The notes below the pieces were generated by a model, which did not search any database, had not been told where the DNA came from, and worked only from the letters and a program-made list of their open reading frames with translations. Positions 45,110 through 55,859 of a stretch of 64,000 nt of DNA are shown here, one piece after another. The stretch comes from Protopterus annectens. Taxonomy: Eukaryota; Chordata; Ceratodontiformes; Protopteridae. Every line of letters begins with the position of its first letter. The stretch's first letter is position 1. Location of the stretch: contig NC_056740.1 in assembly GCF_019279795.1 (NCBI RefSeq), forward strand, positions 224,801,774 to 224,865,773, read 5' to 3'. The position numbers were made by a program, and so were the translations under genes.

Positions 45110-45440
45110 TCTATCAGGAAATCAAACTGATTCTCGGTAGTCTATTCTGTTTCTACTATGCTTTTCTTACAGAAAAGCATAGCAAATCAGCCAAAAGCAG
45201 GCGCGGGGAGCAAAAAGAGGCGTTCCGTTTGATGGGGCTGATTTACTATGCTTTTCTTACAGAAAACAATAAAAAAACAAAAAGCGGCGAGGCGGAAAAA
45301 AGAAAAGGCGTTGAGTGATGCTGTCGTGACATCACAAAATGGGCGGTATTGTTGGCAGGAGAGGGGGTGGGGGCGAGGGTTACTGGTGGCCGAGCGGCGC
45401 GTGGCTCTGGTTTTAGCCGTGAACGAAGGTGGCAACCCTA
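45110..45440. mobile_element. Inserted element M1, 331 bp, 8-bp TSD GTTGATCA
   Basis: GTTGATCA stands at 45102-45109 and 45441-45448. Removing the insert joins the LINE reading frame as QPHVDQDLTQKWL. The right end is GGTGGCAACCCTA, the same 13 bp as the right end of M3 (50859-50871). The left end (TCTATCAGG) does not match as an inverted repeat. Inside is a perfect hairpin (CTATGCTTTTC, 5-bp loop, GAAAAGCATAG, about 45156-45182), half of which is repeated at about 45247, and a GC- and CpG-rich second half including TGGCCGAGCGG, which fits a pol III A box. It could be a hAT-type MITE or a SINE. Confidence 0.75.
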
Positions 45441-45531
45441 GTTGATCAGGATCTGACTCAGAAATGGTTAAGGAGAGATGAATTTAAACGGAAAGATGAA
45501 AAGATAATATTAGCAGTGCAGGAGATTGTAT
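45441..45531 (+). mobile_element. REL-type LINE, segment 2
   Basis: Ninety bases between M1 and M2 read VDQDLTQKWLRRDEFKRKDE and KIILAVQEIV. This matches the 'T..WL....LK..TE..I.AAQ' region that precedes the zinc knuckle in this LINE type. It joins segment 1 on the left and segment 3 on the right. Confidence 0.65.
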
Positions 45532-46291
45532 GGTGAAATTGAAATTGAAGTGTATTAACCCACCACCGAGTTCGCACAGGAATGGGCGTGCGCGCCGTGA
45601 TTGACATGCGGGAGGGCGGAGCAGTCCCCATCCTCTACAATTATTAGCGCAATCAAAATACTTCCAACCCTACAGGAAAATACAGGTACATTGGGGGCAT
45701 TTAAGGGTTAGCAACCCTTGTGACAATTCTTGCAAACCAGGAAATACAGTTTCTTACTACCACCCTATATCAAAATGGTATGGCATAATACTAACTAGCT
45801 GAAAGTGCCACCCATATTATAGCACTGTGATTCCACTAATAAAAGCATTCAAGTAACAGTAGAATGAAAGGCCATTGACATAAACAATGCGGTTCCACTA
45901 ATGAAAATATTCAAGCAACGGTAGAATGAAAGAGCCACTGACATGAATGCCGCGGTTCCACTAATAAAAACATTGGTAAAAGTAGAATGAAAGAGCCATA
46001 GCTCTCAACCTTCCATCGTTCCAATGTGGAACACATACTAATGGCTTACTAACAACTTCAACTAGAAAGGTCATAGGAAGTATTTTGCAATAAGCATATA
46101 ATTACTGTTATATGTATATACGTATAATGTTTTCTGTATTTTCTTTATAATTTTGCTAATCTGTTTGTAGGTCTATATTACCTAGTGTTTTGGTGGCATC
46201 TTTCAATCAAACAGTGGGCGGTGCAGTGAAAATGGTCGCAGGCGGGACCTGCTACTGCGCATGTGGTGGGTTAATACACTTCAATTTCGCC
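45532..46291. mobile_element. Inserted element M2, 760 bp, TIR and 8-bp TSD GATTGTAT
   Basis: GATTGTAT stands at 45524-45531 and 46292-46299. The ends are inverted: GGTGAAATTGAAATTGAAG at left and, read inward from the right, GGCGAAATTGAAG, then on both sides TGTATTAACCCACCAC. The left end has an extra 6 bp (GAAATT duplicated). GC-rich blocks just inside both ends (GCGTGCGCGCCGTG; GGCGGGACCTGC) contrast with AT-rich middle sequence. No ORF. TIR plus 8-bp TSD fits a non-autonomous hAT-like transposon. Confidence 0.85.
45826..46005. repeat. 62-bp tandem repeat inside M2, ~3 copies
   Basis: TTCCACTAATAAAA/TTCCACTAATGAAA recurs at about 45830, 45892 and 45955, each followed by ...GTAGAATGAAAG-GCCA. 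Period 62-63 bp, slightly diverged. Confidence 0.8.
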
Positions 46292-46299
46292 GATTGTAT

Positions 46300-46553
46300 T
46301 ACATACACATTGGTTTACAAAGTCCATTGAACATGTGGGGGAAACAGAAAAATGCAGGTTCTGTAAAACAGAACTGGGAACAGTTACATATCTTGTTGCT
46401 GGAAGTGATACACTAATAGTAGAGGGCCTATATGCTGAAATGCATAATAATGTGGCAAAACTATTGCACTGGGGACTGTGCAAACATTACAATATTGAAG
46501 TAGCTGAGAAGCATTGGAAACATGAGGCACAAAGCATTATCGAGAATGATTCC
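46300..46553 (+). mobile_element. REL-type LINE, segment 3 (degenerate zinc knuckle)
   Basis: Reads KCRFCKTELGTVTYLVAGSD, then MHNNVAKLLHWGLCKHYN and SIIENDSLP. The family pattern is C..C....ET..H....C....Y..RHN.V...IH..LC..Y. Here the first Cys pair is kept, but the His is Tyr and the last Cys is Ser, so the knuckle is lost. The segment stops at about 46553, where CR1-F begins. Confidence 0.7.
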
Positions 46554-47125
46554 CTCCCACGCATTAACTCCTCCCTGGTAAATGATCTCCTTTAGTATTA
46601 CAACTAACCTAGAACCCCTATCAGCCTTCAAACCTGTTAAAAACTTGGGTAAGGCCAATTACCTCAAACTAAGTGACAGCTTATTAAACTTCCAAACTTT
46701 TCCAATCCCGGATGACACTGAGGCCTATTCTGAGCTGTACACAAAAGCACTGTACAACCACATGCATAGGTGCATAGAGGAGGCAGTACCTGTCCAAGTC
46801 AAATCTATGATTACTGGCAAAAACAAAAAACAAACAAAAAAAAAACACCCTGGTGAACTATGATGCAAAAACAGCCTCAAAGCCTAATTATGCTTGTAAC
46901 CTCAGGGGAAATGCTCAGCAATGTGCCGAATTAACCATGAACGACAGTACTTAACACCCAGCCTGAAACTATAGCAAACCTGCTGGCCAACAAGTTCAGT
47001 TCAGACTTCTCCCCTCCTTCACCTCCTACTACACCCAAAGAAACACCTGCAATCATCCACCTACCAGTTATTCTAAAGCCAAAAACACAGCCTTCATGGG
47101 TCACGCCAGCATTCCAGGATGCTTC

Positions 47126-48343
47126 TTAAAGGAGAACTCCACCCAAAAGTCAAGTTTTTCTTTCCAAGAAGTGCTTTTCCTTTCCAATAATCCAAGAGTA
47201 AACATTTCACATTCAGAAAAAAACATAATTTAATATTGTTTGCCTTTCTTTCCTGCATCTGTCTTGTCTCATCTGTTACATCACAGCAGCTACTAAGAGT
47301 GGCACAGTAATTAAATTAGGTCACTTATCCCAGCAACAGAGTCATTAAGAAAACAATGACATTTAAATGTGTCTAATCAGTTAATAATTATGTTTGCTTT
47401 TCTTTCCTGCATCTGTCTCATCTGTTACATCCCAACAGCTAGTAAGAGTGGCACAGTAATTAAATTAGGTCACTTATTCCAACAACAGAGTCATTAAGAA
47501 AACAATGACATTTAAATGCACTTTATCAGTTACAGATTGCCAGTATCACACCTGAGATAAATAGAGTAGCTTGGAGTCTGAACAAAGGCAGGGTTTTCAA
47601 GCTTAGTTTTCAGATGCAAATGTCTTCCCATGTAGTAAAACTCAAAAAGAAAGCAAATATGTTAATCTAAGTCTTCTTACTTTATATCAGTATATGATTT
47701 TGCATGTTTTTCTACACTGTAATTTCTGCAAAAGTGCATGTTTCTTCTGGAGTTGGCAAAAGAAGATTAACATCAAATACTTTAATTCTAGCTGCGATAT
47801 TTAAAACCGTGAATGCAACACAACCCATCTCAGTCCAAGTAACACCTATTAATCACATAGGTAAGATTTCTCAGACTTGAACACTGAACTAGTTTTTACT
47901 TTGAAAAGAACAATTAACTCTTAACTACATTTTCGAGCCTGTCATTCAAACATTCCTTAAAATGCTGCAACAGAGATGGCCACTAATGGAAATCAAAGGA
48001 GGCAAAGTAATTAAAAATGTGGATTGATGCTGACAGTGAAAAGTAAGCAGTCACAGCAATGTTGTCAACTGATGAGAGAGAAAACTCCAGTAAATGATCC
48101 CCTCATCTTAAGGATTTTTTTTCTGCCCCTCTAATATGACATGAGGAAGACAAAGCCATTGACTGTAAAACAAAATAGTGCTAGCCATGGGAGCCTTCTT
48201 CAGATCATTTTGGGCTATAATAAATTAGAAAATAACAGTAACCATTTAATTTGCTACAGAGGCATTAATAATGCAGAAAAGTTCAAGATTTGCCAAAAAT
48301 CATATGTTTTTTTTTTCAGTTTTTGGGTGCGTTTTCCCTTTAA
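47126..48343. mobile_element. TTAA-flanked DNA transposon, T2/Kolobok-like, non-autonomous
   Basis: Inserted in CR1-F between TTAA at 47126-47129 and 48340-48343. Left end TTAAAGGAGAACTCCACCCA; right end, read inward, TTTAAAGGGAAAACGCACCC. So the TIR is about 20 bp with a few mismatches. TTAAAGG-type ends with a TTAA target are characteristic of the T2/Kolobok group (TTAAAGGRR) and compatible with piggyBac. The 1.2-kb interior has no transposase ORF. It includes a 154-bp tandem duplication (47238-47391 and 47392-47520). Confidence 0.8.
47238..47520. repeat. 154-bp tandem duplication in the TTAA element
   Basis: GTTTGCCTTTCTTTCCTGCA at 47238 recurs as GTTTGCTTTTCTTTCCTGCA at 47392. Both copies contain AAGAGTGGCACAGTAATTAA and end in ACAATGACATTTAAATG. 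Confidence 0.9.
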
Positions 48344-48520
48344 ATAGCTTAAAACAGAATCTAACAGAGCCACTAGAAACCCTCTTTAACCACAGCCTTT
48401 CTATGGGCTTTGTCCCAGAGTAATGGAGGACTGCAACAGTTGTCCCACTGCATGAGGGGGGCCCATCAACTGACCCAGGGAACTATGGACCTATAAGCTT
48501 TACCAGTCTTATTTGTAAAA

Positions 48521-48676
48521 GGATTGGGAGGGTGGCCTAATGGTTAAGGTGTTTGCCTTACAAACACAAGGTGCCGGGTTTGAGTCTTACAAGGGGCAAT
48601 TGGCTAGGCTTAAAATGGCTCTCAAGTGCAGTTAGCCTAGTACTAATCTATGAACATGATAGCGACATTCTATGAA
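48521..48676 (+). mobile_element. tRNA-headed SINE with CR1 tail, copy 3
   Basis: GGGAGGGTGGCCTAATGG, AAGGTGTTTGCCTTAC and GCCGGGTTTGAGTCTTAC form the tRNA-like head, followed by TTGGCTAGGCTTAAAATGGC and AGTTAGCCTAGTACTAATC, then TATGAACATGA...CTATGAAC. It is independent of the X/X' copies and has its own insertion site inside CR1-F RT (between ...TTTGTAAA and AAGTACATAGAGAG). The CTATGAAC-type end is the CR1 tail. Confidence 0.87.
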
Positions 48677-49985
48677 CAAGTACATAGAGAGAATTATCAT
48701 GGAACTGATCAATAACAATATAGGAACTCTCCGAACACTGGACCAGACCCAATTTGGCTTTGTTAAAGGGAGGTCTTGCCTGCTCAGTCTGGTGAACTTC
48801 TTCGAGAAAGCCATCAGAGCCATGGATGAGAGTAAAATGGTACATACCACTTATTTAGACCTGGTCAAAGCTTTTTACACAATCCCCCACTCAGGGATCA
48901 TAGATAAACTTACTGACTTAGGCATAAACTTCTACATTGTTAGATAGACAGCAAACTGGCCCACTGACAGGACACATATTGTCTGGTTAGGTGCATCAAT
49001 GTAAGCTGAGAGAATTCACCGAATCCACAAATGACGTTGACATCCTACAAACAGGCCTAAAAATGACAGACTCATGCCAAAACCATGGTTTGAGACAATG
49101 CTAAAAATACGTAATCATACCCTTTGGTAAATTAGATATCCCTGCAAATTATAATATTGATAGCATACCGCTAAATGTCGACTCAGTGGTGAGGGACTGA
49201 GGAACACAGATAGATAGTAAACTAAACTTTGACCACCAGGTGCATACAGTAGTGAGGGACTCCTTCTATGTGGCTCAACTTATAAGTAAAGGCATCGCAT
49301 CAAGATTAAAGAAAGACATAGTGCCATTGTACACATCCCTCATTAGGCCCATAACTGAGTACAATGCTCCCTTCTGCATGTATCTAATAAGGCACTTACA
49401 CCACTTAGAGCAGCCCCAGAGATTTCTCAATAAAAATACAAGGCATAAGACAGATGTCTAATGCAGACTGGCTAAAGGCCCTATCCCTTTACTCTGTCTT
49501 ATATCATTTATTGAGAGGTGACTTATGCCTGATCTACAAGGCATTCTGTGATCCACCCTGATGAAAATGTTACATATTTGTTTGAAAGATTATACAAGAG
49601 TTACATGTTCCATGGACCTGAACCTTAGCTGTGACTCTAACTGAACTTGCTGGAGAGATAGATTCGTATCCTAAAGGCTACCTTGTCTATGGAATAAACT
49701 ACCATCTTTGTTAAACAGAGCCAGCCCCTCACTCTCTTCAAAAAGAATTTGGATAAATGTATGTGGAACCATAAATTCACTCCCAAGGTACTGCCCATGT
49801 CCCTTATGGACAGAGGCAGTATGTAAAATGACTCAGGGCTCCAACACCCAAAGGCCTACTACCCTGATAATACCCCATCCCATATCTGGGAAATTAAGAT
49901 ATAATATTGTCATATCCTGGGTATTATTGGCTAGGGATGTAAAGGCTCTTGTGCCATTAGCCTAGTAATCACCAATGAACCTATG

Positions 49986-50255
49986 GATCACCCATTACCA
50001 ACATTTCAAAAAATACATGAGAAAACTAGATATAGTAGTCCATGAAAAGAAGACAAAAGTAGCTTTGATCACTGAAATTGCTAAACCTAGTGATTATAGT
50101 GTCTTTCGTACAGAGAGACACAAAGTCATAAAATACCAGGATTTGCAGACAGAAATGAGGGCAATGTGGAAGAAGGATACCAAGGCAGTTCTAATAGTAA
50201 TAGGAGCAATGAGTCTCATAAAAAATAATTTACCATGTTATTTAGCTCTGCACAC
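49986..50255 (+). mobile_element. REL-type LINE, segment 4 (endonuclease domain)
   Basis: An open frame of about 90 codons: KLDIVVHEKKTKVALITEIA, KPSDYSVFRTERHKVIKYQD, LQTEMRAMWKKDTKAVLIV and IGAMSLIKNNLPCYL. It matches the family's 'PDIVV.....K.C.LIDVAVP.D..V..KE.EK..KY.DL..E....W....V.PVVIGA.G' C-terminal endonuclease (PD-(D/E)XK type). It follows directly after the CR1-F tail and is the continuation of segment 3. It ends at CR1-H. Confidence 0.75.
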
Positions 50256-51297
50256 AATTGTGTATTGCCTTTGAGGTTGCAGACATAGCTAAAAATGCCT
50301 TGTGGTTGTCCTTGGCCTGGAAGGCCAGATTCACCTCAAATTTGGCTTTGGTAGACTTTATTTGTCCTCTGAGATGTTTGTTTAGTTTGATGAGAGTGCT
50401 TTTATCTTGCTGGATGCTGCACCTCCTAATTTTTGCCATGATTTTCTTTCTTCTGTTATACAGTCTATTGATTTTGTGATTCCACCAAGGTGGCTTGTTT
50501 TTTGAGTTAGTTCTGTACTTCTTCCCGATTAGGATTACCACCTGTCCCACTTTGTGAGGGACAGTCCCTCTTTGAGCAGTTGTGTTCTGACCAAAAATAT
50601 TAAAAATGGCAAATGTCCTGAGATTGTAGGACATAATTATGTCCCATATTTTATGTAATAATTGCATAAAATAGTTATTTCTGTATCTAAAATGCCTAAA
50701 TGTTACAAGAAACAGAATAAGCAACTAAACTGCTACAAGAATAAGCTTTTATTTAGGCAAAAAAGTAAAGTTCTATCCTTTGTACAGACCATGGGTATGT
50801 ATCAGCCTGTAAAATCTGATGTGTGTCCCGAAAATGTACCACGTTGGCCATTTGAAAAGGTGGCAACCCTATCACCGATGGCTACAGCTGCTTCTATGCA
50901 GCTATTAACATGCTTGTACAGGGTTTCTGTGAACAGTTCTGCATAGGCAGCAGTGGTCTCAGGGTTTATGGAGCTTGCAATTTTGCAAGGTTATCACTTA
51001 ATAGCAGGAGGTTAGCCTTAGATTCGTTCCTGAATATTTCAGGTTTAGCAGGGGTCCATGTTTTATTTTTACTTCAAAAGAGACCATTTTGTGGTCTGAC
51101 CTTACCAGGGAAGACATTACAGTAGGGTGTGTGTAGCACTCTCCCATATTATTGAGGACCAGATCCAATATGGCTGGACCCCTGGTTGGTGTATTGACTA
51201 TCTAGTTCAGGGAGTCTGTGTTTACAAAATATGTACAATATGTGTTGTACAGCCTTTCTGTGAACAACTGTGATGCTGATTATGCCCTCTCTGTGTC
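50256..51297 (-). mobile_element. CR1 LINE copy H, linker region, split by M3
   Basis: Minus-strand CR1: PPWWNHKINRLYNRRKKIMA, KLNKHLRGQIKSTKAKFEV and AKDNHKAFLA are the endonuclease-RT linker. Beyond the M3 insertion (50880-51240), CR1-like sequence continues into the region matching the end of the endonuclease (GGTCTGACCTTACCAGG at 51095 corresponds to the SDHK region). A short partial repeat of TTGTACAG-TTTCTGTGAACA occurs at 50914 and 51246. Confidence 0.75.
50530..50871. mobile_element. Inserted element M3, 342 bp, TIR and imperfect 8-bp TSD
   Basis: Ends are TAGGATTACCACCTGTCCC and, inward from the right, TAGGGTTGCCACCTTTTC (11 of the first 13 bases equal). Flanks TTCCCGAT (50522-50529) and TCACCGAT (50872-50879) agree in 6 of 8 bases, consistent with an old 8-bp TSD. 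The right end equals that of M1. No transposase. A non-autonomous hAT-like element is the best fit. Confidence 0.75.
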
Positions 51298-51299
51298 TT

Positions 51300-52350
51300 T
51301 TTTTTTTTGTTTGACATTTGTTAACCGGGTTAGTCCAACTGGGCAGCACCCCTTTTTCAGTGGAGGCCCGAGGAGAAAAGCTCTAAATAGTACAAGAAAC
51401 AAAAGTAATCAAATGATAGAGTAAAGAAAGAACATTTACAGTTAACAATATATGTTAACATATAGAGTAAACAATATGATAAAATAGAAAAAAAACATGC
51501 TAGAACATGTGCAATGTCTTAAAACATATTAGAGTTCAAAAGTTACAAACAAACAGTACTAATAAGAGATCTAAAACTGGTCTCACACAAGTAAATAAAA
51601 GTGAGCAGATAAATTATAAATGTACACTATATAAAGGAGATAATTCCAAGGCACAGATCACTATACAAGTCTGCAGTGCTGTAGGCTGTGAGAGAACTGT
51701 ATATTAGTAGATTTGTAAGAGGGGGAGCAGAGATGGTTGCTGCAAGAGAATTAGAGGAGTACAAGAGGAGGGGAAGATGGGGTTAAGTAGGGTGATGGGA
51801 TAATCATGACCACGATTTACGAAGGGTATCCTTTAGAGCTGTTTTAAAAGAGTTAGGATTTGGGATTGATCTAATCTAAACTACTAGGTGGTAGTTTAAT
51901 CCAGGCATTTGCCGCTGAATAGTTGTAGAGAAGTTTGCCAATTTTTTTGTTGTGCACATATACTTACAGAAGATGCTTTTGAGAGCTATGGAGGGCATGG
52001 TTGGGAGTGCAGGGATGAATGAGGGACGAGAGAGAGGGACAGTAGGAGGGTTCGTGTAAGACAGAATGAGTCATGAGAAGCTGGGGTAGTAGAAGTTGAT
52101 GATGAAATTCCAGCCACTGTAGGTTTTTCAAGGCTAGGCAGTGGTGAGATCAGTAGGGGTGGCTGGAGGCTAATCTTGCAATTTTATTACAGTTGAGTTC
52201 TAATTTAGATAGAAGGTTGGACTGGAGGTGTGTAAGAATAGGGGCTGCATAGAGTAGGGTGGGGAGTAGGAAAGCTTCACAGTTTCCCATTTTGTCTGCC
52301 ATGAATACACTCAGATATGGCAGCATTGCTGTGCTTATTTTTTTCACCAT
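51300..52350 (-). mobile_element. L2-like LINE copy J, 3' part
   Basis: 3' end at 51300 (AACAAATGTCAAAC then A-rich) with the family's conserved 3' block, read on the minus strand: TCTCCTCGGGCCTCCACTGA. Coding remnants lie further in: LLPTLLYAAPILTHLQSNLL and SKLELNCNKIARLAS (52150-52350), then a C-terminal IPNPNSFKTALKDTL at about 51850. Similar 3' blocks occur at 59735 (+) and 60345 (-). The assignment to L2 rather than a neighbouring clade is tentative. Confidence 0.65.
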
Positions 52351-55029
52351 CAGTAACTACAACTGTTGCTGAGTCACTGAGTTCCTAAGTGTCTGCTTCT
52401 GGGAAGATGAAGGCTCCTTTGCTGGAGGCCACATTTGGGTTTGATGGTGACAGCTCTTTTGGGGGAGGCACTTGTGAAAACTCCTTTTCTAAAGATGAAC
52501 AAAGGCATCACCTGGGTGACAAGGCAGCAGCTGTGGAGGTTGGTGGCTGCTGATGTGTGTGTCACTCAGTGGGGGGTGGGGGTGGGGTGTCCCAGCCATC
52601 AGGTCTCTAAGAAGAAACTGGCCCATGATATTAGTCACCTGGGTATATGATGTCTGGAGATGTAGAGAATATCCTGTTGTTTCTGTTTCTCTAAGTGGAT
52701 GAACTCACTCAGTGATTCATGGTGTTTCTTAAAGTAAACAAAACTTCAGTAAGAGGCAATCTATGCATCTTTTCCTTAAACACCCCAGCTAGAAGTCATA
52801 GACAAGTTCTGTACCAGGGGCATGTAGCCTGTAGCACAATTCAGCCAACAGGTAATCAGGTATATAGTAGAGCTGCCATAGCACTGACATACCAAGGAAA
52901 GAACTACATAGAGCATACATGGAATCATTGCATTACAGTGGACAGCAGTGTTATGCAGGTTTAGTGAACAAGTGCTGCTACAAAAGGGAACCTAACCTAC
53001 ATGCCTGATGGCACTGCCCTAACAGTCTAGCACGACAAAGTTCATATGTACTCATAAGTACAATGACGCACTGTATATCTACCACTCATGGCTATCCAAA
53101 TAGTCCAGTGAGGGTTAGCAGAACAGAGTGATGTCCTCTTTCATCATGTACATGAAGAGGATAAAAGGGATATAGGAAAGTATGAAAAATGAGAAAAGTA
53201 TCTGAAGGTGGAAAAGGGTAAAATTTAGTGTATGTCAGGTGGGGAGAGGAAAAGAAATTGCATTTATTGTAGGTGGAGTGCCATTTTTAATCAATTTATA
53301 AAGAAGAAGGATGGGTGGTGGGGAAGGCAGCAGTGAATGTTTTTGGAGAAAGGGAGGTAGAAGAGGAAGGCAAAAACATTAATTGCAGACACAAATAGCC
53401 AGCAGTGGTATACACACAAAAGGAGGGGATGACAGTGGATGGACTTAGATATACAGAGGGTGGATAGCTGGTGACGGGAGGCATTGACAATGAACAAGAT
53501 ATGGGGAAAGACACAAAAAAGAAGGCTTCAGTTGGATGTGGTAAGGCCAGGTCCATAGATTGATGCCAGGCCAACCCAGAGGACATCTCACCCAGCCATT
53601 AATCACCTCCTTGGCTGATATTATGGGAAAGCTGCACCCTCTGTGGCCCATTGATCAGAATCTGCCAAATGGGTAACTCAACAAATAGTGCCAATGTAGG
53701 TTTCCAGTTGTTCAAACACCCCAGTAACCTTAAACAATAATAGTTGATGGCTTGTACTGCATTTGGATCCTTATATAAAAATAAATAGCTCAATGCTGGT
53801 GGTTTTCAAGCTGAAGGGAAAATAGCTGCTATTTGTAGGCTGAGTGCCCAACAATTCAGAAATTCTTTATTGGTCCAGAGGCAATTGCAAACACAGGGAA
53901 TGTGGAATGTACTGTGTTCAATCTGCAGAAACAGGTCAGTGTTTTCATTTCATATTCAATTATTAAAACATACTAGGTCAATGTTTTATACATTTCAACA
54001 GACATCAACCTCCACATCTGACACTGAGAGATAATGGGAACCCCCTGGGTGACTGTCATAAGTGGAGCCAATGCTCCCTCTTGAGAAGTTGCCATAGAAA
54101 CCACCAATGATCTTTACAGGTCACCTTAAGCAGGGTGACCTCCATCCTCCTGTTGAAAGACAGACCTGACAAGAACTAGTGACTTTGTTTTAGAGGTATT
54201 GTCCAGAAAGCACCAAGTTGTCCTCTACTGCTCTACCACCAATACCACAGCTGGACCTGTAAAAGGACATGCAGTACATACATATGATGCACATGCAAGT
54301 GCGTTTTCAATAATTGGCACACATAGCATGTGCACCATGCCACAGGGAGAGTCACCCCTGTCTACTGCAGCATCCTGTCATATTGAGCTATCAGTCCTTT
54401 GCCATTGTAAAACAAAGTATGCACACCTCAGTACACAGGTGCACAAAGTGACAGAATAGAAAGAAAAAAGGTATTTATAATACATGTTAGCCTCTCTGTC
54501 TTTCCATACCATCTGCCTCTTCTTCCTGAAACAGGCCAGGGTTTTAATATCACAGGTTGCTATACCAATGCCAGATGCCAGTGGCATCACTCACCATCTT
54601 GGCAAGCATGTGCCAGGCATTAGCCTGCACAAAGGGTATTTGTAGTGCTTCACCAAGTGGTGCTCAACAATGTCCCGATGCAGGAGGAAAATGAATATCT
54701 GGCTCTCCCTGGCACACCATGCTGGAGCTCTGCAGTTTACACAGCTGAGGAAACCATAGCCACTCACACTGTTTCACTTGAGGAGCAAGACAGTAGCTAA
54801 TTACAAAGACATGTCCATCACAGTGGGTGGGCCACCAACACAGAAACAGCTCACAGAGATGGAGTTGTTCCTGGTGCCCCTGGTGGCAAGAACCACCCAA
54901 GGCTCAGTAAGGAACACACCATGTTAGTTTCACCCACTTCACATTCATATGGTACAGTGATCATTGCTGCCACACTGAAGCACCTGTTTATTATATAATA
55001 TTTAAGGAATAGAACATCAGTCTACAGCC
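52351..55029. other. No recognised feature
   Basis: Several 60-100-codon open frames occur on both strands but none shows a known domain and they overlap each other. 53130-53600 is purine-rich on the plus strand. The stretch may contain an old DNA element, but I see no ends. Confidence 0.3.
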
Positions 55030-55600
55030 ATGAGCTATTTCTTAATAGCTGAGTATCTCCTTTCTTCTTTGCTCAGCTTCCTGCTAATGTAACACACACA
55101 GGGTGCTTTTCACCTTAAGTATCCTGGGATAACAATGCCCCAAACCCACGTTTGATGCTTCACGATAGAAGATAAACACTCTTTAGTAAAATCGGAGGAC
55201 CCTTTTTAATTCATTAAATGCCTTATATAAATCAATAGACCATTGCACCTTGCCAGAGCCTCATCTCTTGTGACTTTATCAAAGGACAGGCAGTAGTAAC
55301 ACAAATAGGCAAAATCTATCTGTAGTAAACCATTAGTCTCAGAAAAGGCTTCCTGTGTGTCTTAGTAGAGTTTACTGATCAGTAACTTTATGGTCTGTGT
55401 CTTAACTAATTATTTTTTTACCACCCCAGTTATCATAAGGTATTTTTTGTATACTTCCAACATACCCACTTTTTTCATTTTTTAACATTCACAGTCAAAC
55501 TTGCCTGTCTTCTGGATTCTAATACACCCTGCACTTTAGGTAAGTAAGATTCTTAATTCCCTGAATAAATGGCCACACCATCTGTGTAAGCAGCATGATA
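55030..55600 (-). mobile_element. Ty3/Gypsy pol fragment (RT end to RNase H start), decayed
   Basis: On the minus strand, with stops: a degenerate 'YLDD' box as YTDGVAIYS (about 55590), a connection region, then KVQWSIDLYKAFNELKRVL (about 55245) and REASNVGLG (about 55170), matching W.....AF..LK..L and DASN.G.GAVLSQ of Gypsy RT/RNase H. The second catalytic Asp is Gly. The fragment is cut by the AT/GT microsatellite at 55620. Confidence 0.62.
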
Positions 55601-55654
55601 TCATGATTTGGGCATCAATATTTTGTATATTTTCCTCTTTCTCTCTCTTTGTGT

Positions 55655-55790
55655 GTGTATATCTATCTATATGTATGTATATGTATATCTATATGTATAT
55701 CTATATCTATATATATATATATATATATATATCTATATATATATATATATATATATTTATGTCTGTTTATATATTTATATATCTATATGT

Positions 55791-55859
<69 letters not shown>

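Larger units (their letters stand above)
46555..49985 (+). mobile_element. CR1 LINE copy F, 5'-truncated, twice interrupted
   Basis: Another CR1 subfamily, inserted in the REL-type LINE. Pieces: linker (46582-46863; NLGKANYLKLSDSLLNF, YTKALYNHMHRCIEEAVP), start of RT to 47125, a TTAA element (47126-48343), RT fingers (48344-48520; GNYGPISFTSLICK), a SINE (48521-48676), RT palm (48677-48947; TQFGFVKGRSCLLSLVNF, YLDLVKAFYTIPHSG), then after an internal deletion that removes the FADD box, the C-terminal region (49035-49960) and tail (GTAATCACCAATGAACC). Many stops. It is more diverged than copies A and B. Confidence 0.9.

Noticed and set aside
45180..45640. CpG island and promoter of a host gene
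   Set aside because: The GC-rich stretches fall inside M1 and M2, two transposable elements with exact target duplications, and no gene follows.
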